Below are positions 1-10,657 of a stretch of 64,000 nucleotides of DNA, piece by piece (within the stretch, counting starts at the first letter, position 1; each line of letters starts with the position of its first letter). Position numbers and translations under genes: made by a program. Below the pieces are notes generated by a model, which searched no databases, was not told where the DNA came from, and saw only the letters and a list, made by a program, of their open reading frames with translations. The stretch comes from Acanthosepion pharaonis (taxonomy: Eukaryota; Mollusca; Cephalopoda; Sepiida; Sepiidae). The stretch covers positions 944,001-1,008,000 of the forward strand of contig CAHIKZ030005404.1 of NCBI GenBank assembly GCA_903632075.3, given 5' to 3'.

Positions 1-31
1 ATAAATAACTCTCTTCCTCAATGTTGAATCA

Positions 32-46
32 GTCTTCACTCAGCTT
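32..46. repeat. Left target-site duplication of the LINE
   Basis: GTCTTCACTCAGCTT occurs here and again, identical over 15 bp, immediately after the LINE 3' tail at 7324. The first bases of the element after it are a T run. Confidence 0.85.
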
Positions 47-972
47 TTTTTGAGTCATTACTTGTCAATTTTTGGACCCCTGCTGACATTTCCACGTTTT
101 TGTGTGATTGTACCTGTTGCCCGTTTGAACTGCATTTTTGTTTAAAGTTTGTCGATTTTATTTGTACATTTACGACCTTATTGTAAAAGTTTTTTTGATT
201 TTTCTTTCTACTCTCCATTTTTTTTCCCCCCCTTTAATTTTTTTACCCTTTATTCTGTTTATTCTAGTTTTCCTATTTTAATTTTTACTCCCTTTAATTT
301 TTACTCGTTTTCCTTTTTAATCTAATTTGCTTTTTTGAATTTCGTTTTTTTTTTTTTTTTTTTCTCTCCTGTAATTTCCGCAGTTATTTCTTCTCATTTC
401 TACCCCTTTTAATTCTAGTTTTTCGTGTTAATTGTCATTTTCTTTATTTTCGTCCTGTTCGTTATTCTGTGTTTTGTTGTAATTTCTTATTAATTTATTT
501 GTTTTCATCCTTTTAATTTTTACGTAATCGTTTTAATCTATTTTCTTTTGTTTATTGGTTCGACTCGCTTAGGGTCGGCCATTTTTATTTTTTGTGTCTA
601 GCTTCGTCTGTCTTCGTTACGTATTTTTTTTGTTTATTGACGTCGGCCATTTTTTGTAACTAGCTTTGTGTTATTGTTTCGTAATTTTTGTTGACGTCGG
701 CCATTTTGATTTTATTTTAGCTTCGGCTTTTGTCGAAGTTTTTTCTGTTTTTTTTTATTGTCTAACGTTTTTATTTTTATTGTTTGTCTTTTATTGTTTC
801 GCCTTTAGGCGATATTTGTATACGTTTAAGTGAACCGTGTTCCCTTAATGTAATTGTTTTTTGGTGTGCATAATTATTTTGTTGAGTTTGTTTAGTTAAT
901 TTATTTCTTTTCCTCTCGCCCATAAATTTCCCACCCCTCCCCCTTCCCCCTCCCCTTCGCTGTTTAAAAAAA
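47..972 (+). other. 5' UTR of the LINE
   Basis: T-rich leader with long T and TTTTA runs, from the target-site duplication to the first plausible ORF1 start at 973. It has no coding potential on the + strand. An antisense open frame of 184 codons (1331-777) is a by-product of the T-rich strand and shows no recognisable domain. A CCCACCCCTCCCCCTTCCCC stretch lies at about 930-955, just before ORF1. Confidence 0.6.
574..745 (+). promoter_or_regulatory. Three tandem GTCGGCCATTTT repeats in the LINE 5' UTR (putative internal promoter)
   Basis: GTCGGCCATTTT starts at 574, 642 and 696, each followed by a diverged TAGCTTCG/TAGCTTTG block and T-rich sequence, giving units of 68 and 54 bp. The GGCCATTTT core equals the reverse complement of the YY1-type core AAAATGGCC, a factor site known from mammalian L1 5' UTRs. 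Promoter function is inferred from position and repetition only. Confidence 0.4.
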
Positions 973-3090
973 ATGGATAAGAAGGATAAAAAAGTGCCTT
1001 CATTCCTTATTGTTAAAAAGAAGCCTAAAATTGCTTCTTTCAAAAGAAATATGAGGAAACACCTCTTTAATCCCAAAAAGACCCCCGGACAAAAAATAAT
1101 ATGGAGGAATACCCGGACCTGCCCAGAGTTCCTACAAATGAGGAAATTGTAGACACTTTTAAGAAAAGCCTCCGAAAATATGGAGGCTGAAAAAGAAATG
1201 TCAATGAAGAAGAAAAGGACAACGCATCTACGAATGCAGAGGCCGGGGAATCGCCCTCTTGTTGGTCGTCCCCACCGAAATGTATCATCAATCTTGCGGA
1301 GTTCTTGGAGCGTGCTAAGAGTTACGCTCACCTCGTCGTAGAAGGTGGACTCTTAGAAGACCCCCAGGAATTGAAGAAGATTGAGAAACGAATTGTGTCA
1401 GTTTTCGTCGTCGACAAGCGTACGCGCAAAATTTGTCGTTCGACGAAAAACATAGTGTTAAAATCACTAGAGTCCTTGGGGTTTAAGCCCCTAAGAATAG
1501 TTAAGGGCGCAAAGTTTTTCATGTGGGACGTACTGTTACCCACAGCAGAAGATTGCGTAGCTGCGGCGAGCCGGGAGCTAATCACAAAAGACCTTATCCT
1601 GCGCACGGAGTACGAAGGCCGCAGAAGGACCAGGGTAACAGTATATGAGGTCCCTCCTCAGGTTATCGGTGAGCATCTCGCGGCTTACTTTACCCAGTAC
1701 GGCGAAATTCTGGGCGCCTCATGTGATAGCCTGAGCGGGGGGTGGAGCTTTGACATCATGTTGGATGAGAAAGCCTTCCGCTCCATCCCCAACTGTCTGG
1801 ATGTTGGAGGCTTGAAATTGCCGGTCATAGTAACAGGCCGAAGACCGGTATGCTGGAGGTGTGGAGTGACTGGTCATCTCTCCTCCTCCTGCCCAGAGAA
1901 GAAGGCCTCTGGTGGTCAAGCTCCAGTCAACCAAGATCCCCCTCTGACCGCGTCTGTAACTTCCGCCTCGCCTGTAATGGGCGTACCAGCTTCCGGGACC
2001 GGGTCGGTTAAACCACCGGTTGAGATTACATCAAAGACCTCATTCCCCAAAGAGCCTTCGCCCGCTGCTAGTGCAGTTGTGGAGAAGGGGAGGGGAATGG
2101 CTGGTGGCTGGTAAGGCCAGAGGGAAGATCCGGACAGCGGGCCCTCAGTCCCCTGATGCCCCGAGGGCCAAAGACACGGACAGCCCCACTCCATCTGGCA
2201 ACGTCAAGGGCGATGCTCCGGCCTCTCTACAAGAGCAATGCAAAAATTCGACCCGGGATTCGAAAAATTTGAAAAGATTAAAGAGCTGAAAAGAAAGTTG
2301 GACAGCAAAGCTAAAACCAACTCAAATGCCACTCCTTCCTCGTCCTCTGCCCCGTCCACATCTTCATCCAAAAGTAAGCCTTCCCTCAATCTTCACCAAC
2401 AAAAGCCCGTCCTCTCAGTAGAGATCCCAGCCCATATCAACATAGATCGTTTCACACCCCGCTTCACACTCCTAGCCCTTCTCCTGTTAAAACCCCTCGC
2501 CACACTCCTAGCCCTTCCCCGTCAAAAAGAAATCTGAAATGCCTCCTCCCCCCTCCAAGCGCGAACGAAGCCCCTCTCAATCAGGAAAAAAAAAAAAAAA
2601 AAAATTCTTCTTCAACTCGGGCGAGGACCTCTGTAGAATTTCTTCTGAGCAAGCAGAGAGAGCCTGAGATTACGGAAACCGAATTAAGGAGCTAAAGTAC
2701 CTGCTTTCAATTAGGCAGTATGCCGATAAAGATGTGGAAGTACCCTATCATTTTCCACAAGCCCAAAGAGTTTTAACAGTGGTGCGGACTGGAAGTGGGG
2801 CCAAGCCAATTTGGGCAATGATCGAGGAGGCGATTGCTTCTTTTAAAATGGCCTTGCCCATTGCCATCACTCATAATGAACAGTTGAATCAGCTATCTAA
2901 ACTTTGTGCAGGGAGGGTCCCCGTTTTAGTTCACCCATCCCTGTATAGAGCTTTGAAATTAACTTTCCCCTGGGATATCGGTGGAATCTCCCAAGACGGT
3001 ACCATCAAAACTGAAATGGGCCATGGGTCTATGGGAGAGGCTGTCGGTATCCTTACCCCGGCCATGTTTAAAGCAGGTAAACAACCCTAA
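973..3090 (+). pseudogene. LINE ORF1 (RNA-binding protein with CCHC knuckle), broken
   Basis: A plausible start is the ATG at 973, giving a lysine-rich N-terminus (MDKKDKKVPSF). The frame then shifts around 1080-1200. The main open block is 1305-2114 and holds an RRM-like or nucleic-acid-binding region followed by a zinc knuckle CWRCGVTGHLSSSC (CX2CX4HX4C) at 1851-1892, as in ORF1 of Tx1-type elements. After a stop at 2112 the reading continues in pieces: a Ser/Pro/Lys-rich segment at 2238-2537 and a C-terminal block at 2734-3090 (VPYHFPQAQRVLTVVRTG). ORF1 proteins of this type bind the element RNA in ribonucleoprotein particles. At least three frameshifts or stops, including one near an A run at 2586-2603, make it non-functional. 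The gap to ORF2 is only 11 bp. Confidence 0.72.
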
Positions 3091-3101
3091 TCGGACTTCT
3101 C

Positions 3102-6100
3102 ATGGCTCTCTGGTTAGCTACTTTAAATGTGCGGGGCCTGAGGTCCGAGTCTCGCAGGGCGAGGCTCTCTCGTGACCTTCAGCGCCTCGGGGTGAATGTG
3201 TGTTGTGTGCAAGAGACCCGGTTTTCTTCTCATGACCGTGAGGATATACTGTCTAGGGGTTCGCCCTTTATTCAGCATGTTTTGATGGTCGTTCGAGGGG
3301 TGTCTCTTGGCTAGTGAGCAAGTCTTTGAAGGCTGCATGTTCCCTTGTCTTCGCAGATCCGGCGGGCAGGCTTTGTGTGCTGGATGTTACTATAAAGGAT
3401 AAGGCTTTACGTCTCATTGGGGTTTATGCGCCCAATAGTCATACTGAGCGGCCTGCTCTGTTTCGGCAGATCGAGCCGTTTTTGACGACTTCTCGTCGGG
3501 TAGTCTTAGCGGGGGATTGGAATGCCGTCCTTGACCCTGAGATAGATCGCATAGGTAAAAAACCGGGTACTAAAAATCCTGATGTGAAGGCATTTCGGGA
3601 CTTTATCGGCAGGTTTGATCTTGTCGATAAGTACCGGAATGAGCACCCTCAGGAGGTAGCATGGACTTGGACAACTAGTGGCGACTCGGCTCCTGGCTCG
3701 CTTGCGAGCTACCTGGACCGAGTGTTAGTTAGAGAGTCGACGTAGGGCTCTTAGAGTGTCCAAGTTTCCACTATATAGTTTATACGGATCATAGGCTTGT
3801 CCGGGTCCGTGTAAACTTAGATAAACCCTAAGGTTAGAATGGCTGGTTACTGGAAATTTAACTGTTCACTTTTTTGGTGAGCAGGATTTCCGGGACCAGC
3901 TGCTACTAATGATTCAGAGGGAATTGACGGGGGCGGTTGTGGGTAACGCCTGGTAGGGAAAATTAAAATCAAAAATTAGAACGTTTGCTGCCGATTTTAG
4001 TCGTCGACTCAATCTAGATAGATTAGCGGCGCAAACGGCTTTAGAAGATAAAGTTGATCGGGCCGTCAAATCCCGTGTTAGTGGGGACATAGTCTTAGCT
4101 AAGGCAGAGTTGGCCTCCTTGCTTATCAAGAAGGATCAAGCTCTGGTAGTTAGGGCTAGGCTAAAAAGAATGTCTTCTGAGGCGACGAATATGGCCGCAG
4201 AATTGCGCGCAGAGGAAAATCGGAACGCGGATAAGCGATATAGCGTGCGTCACATTGCCGGATAAGCGGACCGTGACTACAAGCGCGGGCATATGCGAGG
4301 CCTTTCGGCTTTACTTTCAGGATCTTTTTCACCAGGGAGCCCGGTCTGAGCTCGGCTCAGTTCGACGCCTATTTGGCTGACTTTCCCTGCCTTGAGGCAG
4401 CTGAAGCGGCTAGGTGCGAGGGTCCCATAACAGAGTCGGAAATCTGGGATGCGCTGAAGCAGGTTGGCCTGGATAAGTCTCCGGGACTAGATGGACTTCC
4501 CTACGAAGTGTACTTTGAGGCTGTCGCCCATTTTTGTTCCTTTGCTGCAGCTGATTTACAACCACTGGATGAGGCAGGGGTCTTTACCCCGACGCTTCAC
4601 CAGGGGGTGTGATCAAGTTGCTGCGTAAGGACAAGAATGGTGGGGATGGGTTAGGGAACTTTCGCCCTTTGACGATGTTAAATACTGACTTAAAGATTTT
4701 GGCGAAGATCTTAGCCAACCGTTTGCAGCTTGTCCTGTCTCGTCTGATTGGCCCCGAACAGACTTGTGCTGTGAAGGGCAGGACGATTCAGGATAACCTT
4801 CATATGGTACGCTTGATCTTAGAACAAGTCGACAGTGAAGCCGCGCTGATCAATTTAGATCAGTCCAAGGCCTTCGATAGGGTTGACCATCGGTTTCTGG
4901 AGGCTGTCCTGTCGGCGGCCGGTTTCGGAGCCGACTTTCGCTCCTGGATCCGACTCTTGTATGCGACCCCGGTGCGCTGGTGGAAGTGAATGGGGTAAGG
5001 TCGGAGCCTTTCGTATTGTCTCGCTCCATTCGTCAAGGTTGTCCGCTATCGCCCTTGCTTTACGTTCTTGCGTTGGAACCATTCCTTCGCAAGTTAAAGG
5101 CGAATCCGGTCCTGCGCGGAATTACCCTGCCTGGCGCTACCACCTCGGCCAGGTATTCTGCCTATGCTGACGACGTTTCGGCTCTTGTGTCGAGCAGAGC
5201 CGAGATTGACGAAGTCAGCAAAGAAATCAGTGGGTATGAGATGGTAATGGGGGCCAGGATCAACCGCGATAAGTCTGTGGGCTTGCGGTTGGGTGCGTGG
5301 AAGGGAGTTTCTCTTCCCGGACCTTTCCTCTGGACGGATGGGCCGATCAAGATACTCGGCGTCTGGTTCGGTCCTGATCTCCAGTTGGAAATGAACTGGT
5401 CGGAGGTACAAGGGAAGGCCGAGGTCGCGGTTAATCTGTGGTCTCGGAGGAGACTTTCCCTGAAGGGAAGGGCGGAAGTATGTGTTTCACACATCTATCC
5501 GATCCTCCTCTACCGACTCTCTGTGCTTCCACTCCCGTATGCCCGACTAATGTCATTAGTCAGGACCTTGTTCTCTTTCTTGTGGAGAGGCAAGGCCCTT
5601 TGGTATCTCGCGAGGTCTGTTGCCTCCATCCCTCTGAGGGCGGTCTGGGGATGCCTAGCATTGAGATCCGTCAATATATGCTTCGCATTACCTTTTTAGA
5701 CCGAATGTGTCGTGGGTCGAATGAGGAGGGTGCCTTTTGGAAAGAAGACGTCCAGAAACATTTTCCAACCCTGAAAAGTGTGCACTCGTGCGAACAAGAG
5801 GCCGGCCGTTTACCACGTGCCGAGTGCTCTTTTTATCGTGAATGTCGTCGCGCTCTGAAGCTCCTCTTACGGGCTTCGGATGGTCTCTCAACGCCCAGGC
5901 GTTGTCTCGCAAGGCATTATATCAAGTTTTAGTTAGGGGGTCCGTACAAGATGATCTGATTGGCGAGCTCGGTCTTACGAAGCAGGAGGCTCGCTCGATA
6001 TGGCCTTGGGCGCCCGGGTTGAAATGTCTCAATAACGATGAGGCATCACTCACCTGGCTGGTGATTCGTGAAGCCCTCTGGGTCGGCAAGAGACTTTGTT

Positions 6101-6558
6101 CAGCAGGCTTGGAGAAATATCCAAACTGTCGTCGCTGTACGGGGGAAGTCGAGACTATTGGTCACGCCTTCTTTCAGTGCAGGGCGGTAGTGCCGTTGTG
6201 CAAGTTTGTTGAAGGCCTCATGGTTCGCATGCTGCATAGAAAGTTTTTTGTCCTGGAAGCCAGTTCTGTTTGTAGCAATGTGGTGCCGCAGATGACGAAG
6301 GCTGAACACTATGTGTTCTGTTGCTTACTAGGGGTTATGAGAGTCGTGATTTGGACGACGCGTCAGAAGGGATTTCATGAGGGCGAGAAGTTCACTTCTT
6401 CCCAACTGATCTTGTTCTTTAAGCATCAGCTTAAAGTCAAGATCAGGACGGAAAGGCGGCGGCTCACCTCATCGGAATTCAGCAAAAGGTGGGTGATTCT
6501 TGCGCGAATGTGCCGAGTAAAAGGGGCTGACCTTGAGTGGCATTTGGATGCCGGTTAG
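3102..6558 (+). pseudogene. LINE ORF2 (endonuclease + reverse transcriptase + CCHC), broken
   Basis: The start at 3102 gives MALWLATLNVRGL, the classic N-terminus of an EEP endonuclease. Further endonuclease motifs are QETRF (about 3210), LIGVYAPN (about 3415), GDWNAVLD (about 3512) and a degenerate TDHRLV (3784; usually SDH). Reverse-transcriptase blocks follow: FRPLTMLNTDLKILAK (about 4650), INLDQSKAFDRVDH (about 4850), RQGCPLSPLLY (about 5030) and the catalytic YADD at 5163-5174. A C-terminal knuckle CX2CX8HX4C lies at 6127-6180. The protein would nick the target and prime cDNA synthesis. Reading needs frame changes near 3314, in 3745-4373, at 4609, 4980, about 5440-5690 and about 5840, so the copy is dead although the catalytic YADD is retained. 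Confidence 0.85.
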
Positions 6559-7323
6559 GCATTAAGGATATTGTTTTTCCTGGGTTGAACATAGGCAACC
6601 CATCCCGGAGTTAGATTAGATTAGGTTTTTTGTATTTTTTCTTTTAGTTTTTCTATTCTGGTAAACTTAGCTAGGGTGTATTTGCTCATTGGTCCCTTTT
6701 ATTTCTGTCCCCATTTTCTTTTCCTTTAGTTTAACTCCCCATCCCCTCCCTCGTTTTAGGTGGTCAGTGATGTCAGTTCTCTGGTAGATGCGGGGCGCTT
6801 TTCGTTTTCGTGCGTGTGTTTTTCGTATTTGTTGTTGTGTATGAATGAGTGTGTGCCTGTGTGAATGCTTGGGATGAATGAGTGTGGTTTTATTTTTCAT
6901 AAGTCCCGCATCGATTTCGTCCGGTTAACTGATATTTCTGCCACATTCAATAGTTTGTGGGGGGTTTTATTACTAACACTAATTTTATTTGGTTTCTTGT
7001 AAATATTATTTTGTCATTTTGTATATATTTCATTGGGGATCTTTTTAGAAGTTGTTGTTTTTTATGCCCCTCCCCCCACAGACAATATTTGTACATAAGG
7101 GGATCATTTAGGTTTTTTCATGGAGTCAAAGAGGCATTTTGGTGTATGTAGTAAGGAAGGTATGGTTAAATGTGTTGTTTTGGTGAAAGGAATATTGTTC
7201 AGTATGATAGGGTCAGTGGATGTGGCTAGCTAAGTTTTAATCTAAGACAAGTGATGACCGTCCTTTTACCCCAACCCCCTTTTCGGCCTTGTGCCACATT
7301 TGTACCTTAGTACAATAAATAAT
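6559..7323 (+). other. 3' UTR and tail of the LINE
   Basis: Non-coding stretch from the ORF2 stop to the target-site duplication. The end reads CCCCCTTTTCGGCCTTGTGCC, then ACATTTGTACC, then AATAAATAAT. The CCCCCTTTTCGGCCTTGTGCCAC block recurs elsewhere in the window (41454-41505 and, inverted, about 9503-9516), suggesting a tail recognised by the reverse transcriptase. Confidence 0.6.
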
Positions 7324-7338
7324 GTCTTCACTCAGCTT
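7324..7338. repeat. Right target-site duplication of the LINE
   Basis: Identical to 32-46; directly follows the AATAAATAAT tail. Confidence 0.85.
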
Positions 7339-7407
7339 GCTCCACAAGACCACGTATTGTTCGACAATTTATATTTCAGCTTTCTTTTAAACATGTTTCA
7401 AATATGA

Positions 7408-7408
7408 T

Positions 7409-7446
<38 letters not shown>
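7408..7446. repeat. (GATA)n microsatellite
   Basis: About nine tandem GATA/TAGA units. Confidence 0.9.
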
Positions 7447-7447
<1 letters not shown>

Positions 7448-7536
7448 TGCCATATTTTTTGCAAAAAAATATTTTATTATTTAAAATTATTTATTATTAT
7501 TATTCTATAATAATAATAATAATTAATAATTAATTT

Positions 7537-7625
7537 CTTTGTAATTTTTTTCTTGATTTATTTCTTCCACTTTAATTCAAAGCTCGAGGGTTAAACTGTT
7601 TCAATAAATTTTTATTTAAAATTTA
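7537..7625 (+). repeat. Dispersed repeat, copy 1 (partner at 11472-11570)
   Basis: CTTGATTTATTTCTTCC followed by CTTTAATTCAAAGCTC and GGTTAAACTGTTT is shared in the same order and orientation with 11490-11540, with few substitutions. The two copies flank TOMM20 exon 1. Confidence 0.6.
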
Positions 7626-8841
7626 TTATTTATATTATTATTATAAAATATATTTATTCATCATCGTCGCCGTCATCATCATCATCATTTTCATCAGAAG
7701 GCCCGTGTTTTTTTTTTTTTTCGTTTCATAACAATCTAATGTTCCAGAGATTTTTAAATAGAAGATAATAAAAACTAGACACCGCCACGGATTTACTAAA
7801 AAAGTGAAAAACGCATTTTAGATAATTGAAATATTTTCTTTGAACTTAAATTTTGGTTTTATTTGAAAGAATCCTAAAGTTAATACAAATTTAAAAATTA
7901 ATTTACGTATATAAATAAAGTTTTTAGACATTGTCACATTTTTCGTCCCTCATCGAACAGCCATTGTCGACGAAAAACATAAACAAAGTTACAAATGTAA
8001 TAAAAAAATCCAATATTTATCATAAAGATGCTTCTCTAAGTCATTTAGTAAATTTATGGATTAATTAACTGGATGTTGTAAAAATATAATGTTTACTTTT
8101 TAACTAAAACTCAAGTTTAACGCACGGAAGATAGTGGACTAAAAAAGTCAAAAATAAAAAATGTGTAATTCTACACCAGACTTAAAAAGCGCGCGAAAAA
8201 TTAAAATTAAAGACATACGGAAAACCAGCATTGCAATAATTAAGACATTGGTAGTTATGTTTAAAAATAAATTATCTTTAACCTTATATGAACAATAATT
8301 TAAGAATATATTTTTTTTATTTTATACGATTTTATAGAATGAATTTTTTATTTTTGATACATGAGAATTTTTTTTTGTTAAATGATACTTTTTTTAATTT
8401 AAATACATTGCTTTTATTTTTTTTTTCTTTTTTATATCTGTTTGATGTCATAAAATATATAATTGTACCCAATGTTTGTTTTTTTAATTTTCTAAATTTA
8501 AGAGTTATTGAATTATATTAATCTTCGACAGGGAAAAGTAGTTAAAGGCTGTAATTCGGAATTATTTCCGTTTTGAATATCCATACCGAAAATAAACTAA
8601 CAGTTGCTGAAATGAAAAATAAAATTAAAATTCTATAAAAAAAAATATTCACACTCAAAAATGGTAATTAATTAAAGCAAGTAAACTTTATATTTTTCGA
8701 TTCTTCAAATATCTCTTTAAAAAAATATTCTGCCGAACAACGAGATGACTTTCGAAATCTCACTGAAAAAATACAAGTAATGTTTTTAAAAATAAGCATA
8801 TTTTTTCTGTCTAATCCTAAAAAAAAAGAACGTGTTTTTAT

Positions 8842-8923
8842 GTAAGAAAATTCGTCCCGAATCTTACCAAAAAATAATTTTATTGAATTATTTTTGGTAA
8901 GATTCGGGGCGAATTTTCTGTAC
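8842..8923. repeat. Near-perfect 36-bp stem hairpin
   Basis: The left arm 8842-8877 (starting GTAAGAAAATTCGTCCCG) pairs with the right arm 8888-8923 with about three mismatches or shifts across a 10-nt loop. It may be a tiny foldback element or a small-RNA hairpin. Confidence 0.75.
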
Positions 8924-9489
8924 GTTCACACTTGATATTGCATAATTTTTTTACTGAAGTAACGTCAGTAATTTTTCTTTAACTGCAAATAAAATAATTT
9001 GACACCCACACACCCCAATACGCACACCAAAATAAAAAGTACACACGAGATATCAAAAGGGAGAGGGAAACAAACCCCACAAAATATTTCCACACAGCTT
9101 TGATAAAAAAAAAAAAAAAAAAAAAATTAATTAATGAATAAGTACTAAAAATTCAGTTCGAATTGGATCATTCCCTGATTTTTGGCAAATATTTTTAAAG
9201 TAAACAGTAGTTTGCTTTCCTTTCGGAAAAATCATCCATTTTTGGTGGTACCTTATGGGTGAACTGGATAAATTAAAAAATCACTTTATTTTTTATTTTT
9301 ACATACAAATTGTTAAGCAGTTCTTCTATGCGCCGTGTCGCTTAAGGACGTGGGCGATCAGGTTCTCCACATTTTCCTCTCCTTTTTAGCTGTTTTAGCA
9401 GTTACTACTGCCTTTATTTTATTAAAACTACGGCAAGGTAGCCCATTGTGACTAAGTCTCTGTAACTACCATACGGCAAATAAATCGAA

Positions 9490-9530
9490 CAGGATATATG
9501 GCACAAGGCCGTGTTTAAAGTGGGGTCAGT
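9490..9530 (-). repeat. Short block resembling the LINE 3' tail, inverted
   Basis: On the minus strand this reads CGGCCTTGTGCCA (9502-9514), identical over 13 bases to the LINE tail at about 7284-7297. The flanks diverge, so it may be the end of a tail-sharing short element or coincidence. Confidence 0.3.
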
Positions 9531-10199
9531 TACAAAAATAAGGTAAAGAAAGATAGAATATGAGCCATAAAACAGGGGCTATAATTCGCATGTGCAAAAA
9601 TAAAATTGATAGTTAATTAATTACTACTGGAAGCAAATAATTTGTTTGACTGACGCAGACTTTTCTGTTTCACTGAAAAATTAAAAAAATAAACAATGAT
9701 GACAAAATTGGAGGTCCAGTCCAAAAATAGTGGCCTGGAGATTAATGAGACATTGATTGTAAAAAGAAAATATAACTGAGTGATTCATCAACAATGACTA
9801 TTTGGAAGAATTGAAAAAAATTCTGAAGAATTTAAATTACTTTGTAAAATTTGTTAAGTCAAACAATAGAATAGTTGGCGTAATAAAGCATTTTCTAAGA
9901 GAAAAAGGAACCAACAATCATTCGTACGAATAAGAAGAATATATGTGAATGTATATTTCGAAAAAAAAAATCAAAAATGTATTTGAAAATATTATTATAA
10001 ACAATGTTACAATATAAATTTTTTTAACTCGCGAATTATGGTCCAAGTTTTATGGCCCCGATTCTAGACTTTTAGTTTTAAACCCATTAAGTGCTCAGTC
10101 TCCCTCTGTACTTCTGTTCTGGGACGCTTCTGTCATCTGGGAGTGAAGGTATCCCCCTGGAGTTGAATAAAAGTACAATTATTTTTACCCCGCTTAAAT

Positions 10200-10533
10200 A
10201 GGACTAATAAATTACTGTGTATAAATCCGTTTCTCATGGCAACTGTAAGCGTCAACAGGGGCAGATTACTCGTATAGTCGGATGGCTAGGTGCAACCAAG
10301 AGACAAGTTACCAAATATTTTGCATTTAAACGTTTTCTAGTAATTATCTCGACATGCGATGACGGATAAAAACAACATTTTCATTTTTAATAAATAATAT
10401 AGCCGAGAAAAATATAATTTGTTACTTTCTTTTGAGGTTTTAATTACTACTTAAGAAAATAGCACTTCAGAAGAACATCCTTACTTTCGTATTAAGCTTG
10501 TCTGTTTCAAGCTGTCTTTTTCAAATTGCAACC
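10200..10533 (+). promoter_or_regulatory. Presumed TOMM20 promoter and 5' UTR
   Basis: Sequence directly upstream of the TOMM20 start. It is less A/T-monotonous between 10080 and 10300. No clear TATA box in the right context and no CpG island were recognised; the transcription start cannot be placed. The start codon context is ACCATGATG, a good Kozak fit (A at -3). Confidence 0.3.
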
Positions 10534-10657
10534 ATGATGTCGAAGTCTGCCCTTGGCATTGCTGCCGCTGGTGCAGGCATTTGTTTTATTGGTTATTGTA
10601 TTTATTTTGATCGTAAACGAAGAAGCGATCCCCTTTTTAAACAGAAGCTTCGTGAAA
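10534..10657 (+). CDS. TOMM20: TOMM20 coding exon 1
   Basis: Encodes residues 1-41 plus one base (MMSKSALGIAAAGAG...KLRE): membrane anchor and basic flank. Donor AAA|GTAAGT at 10658. Two adjacent Met codons (10534 and 10537) are possible starts; the first has the better Kozak context. Confidence 0.95.

Larger units (their letters stand above)
32..7338 (+). mobile_element. Full-length, decayed non-LTR retrotransposon (L1/Tx1-like LINE) with target-site duplication
   Basis: The element body (about 47-7323) is bracketed by a perfect 15-bp direct repeat, GTCTTCACTCAGCTT, at 32-46 and 7324-7338. This is the signature of target-primed reverse transcription. In order it has a T-rich 5' UTR, ORF1 with a CCHC zinc knuckle, ORF2 with an apurinic-like endonuclease followed by reverse transcriptase and a C-terminal CCHC, and a 3' UTR ending in AATAAATAAT. 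The reverse-transcriptase block FRPLTMLNTDLKILAK and the general order are those of the L1/Tx1 group. Both ORFs carry several frameshifts and stops, so this copy is not autonomous. GC content and codon texture of 1300-6560 stand out from the AT-rich surroundings. Clade assignment is by motif memory; a CR1 or Jockey origin is less likely because of the reverse-transcriptase wording. Confidence 0.88.
7447..10400. other. Gene-free AT-rich region upstream of TOMM20
   Basis: Dense A and T runs with AAT-type microsatellite sequence (7490-7530) and an ATC/ATCATC stretch (7660-7690). It contains one strong hairpin (8842-8923), one copy of a dispersed repeat (7537-7625) and a short inverted LINE-tail-like block near 9503. 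Short open frames such as 8288-8521 are Phe/Leu/Asn-rich by-products of base composition. No supported gene. Confidence 0.6.

Noticed and set aside
777..1331. 184-codon antisense ORF over the LINE 5' end
   Set aside because: Antisense to T-rich leader and ORF1; Phe/Arg-rich text without a domain, better explained as a by-product of the sense strand.
8288..8521. 77-codon Phe/Leu/Asn-rich ORF
   Set aside because: Expected from AT composition; no motif.
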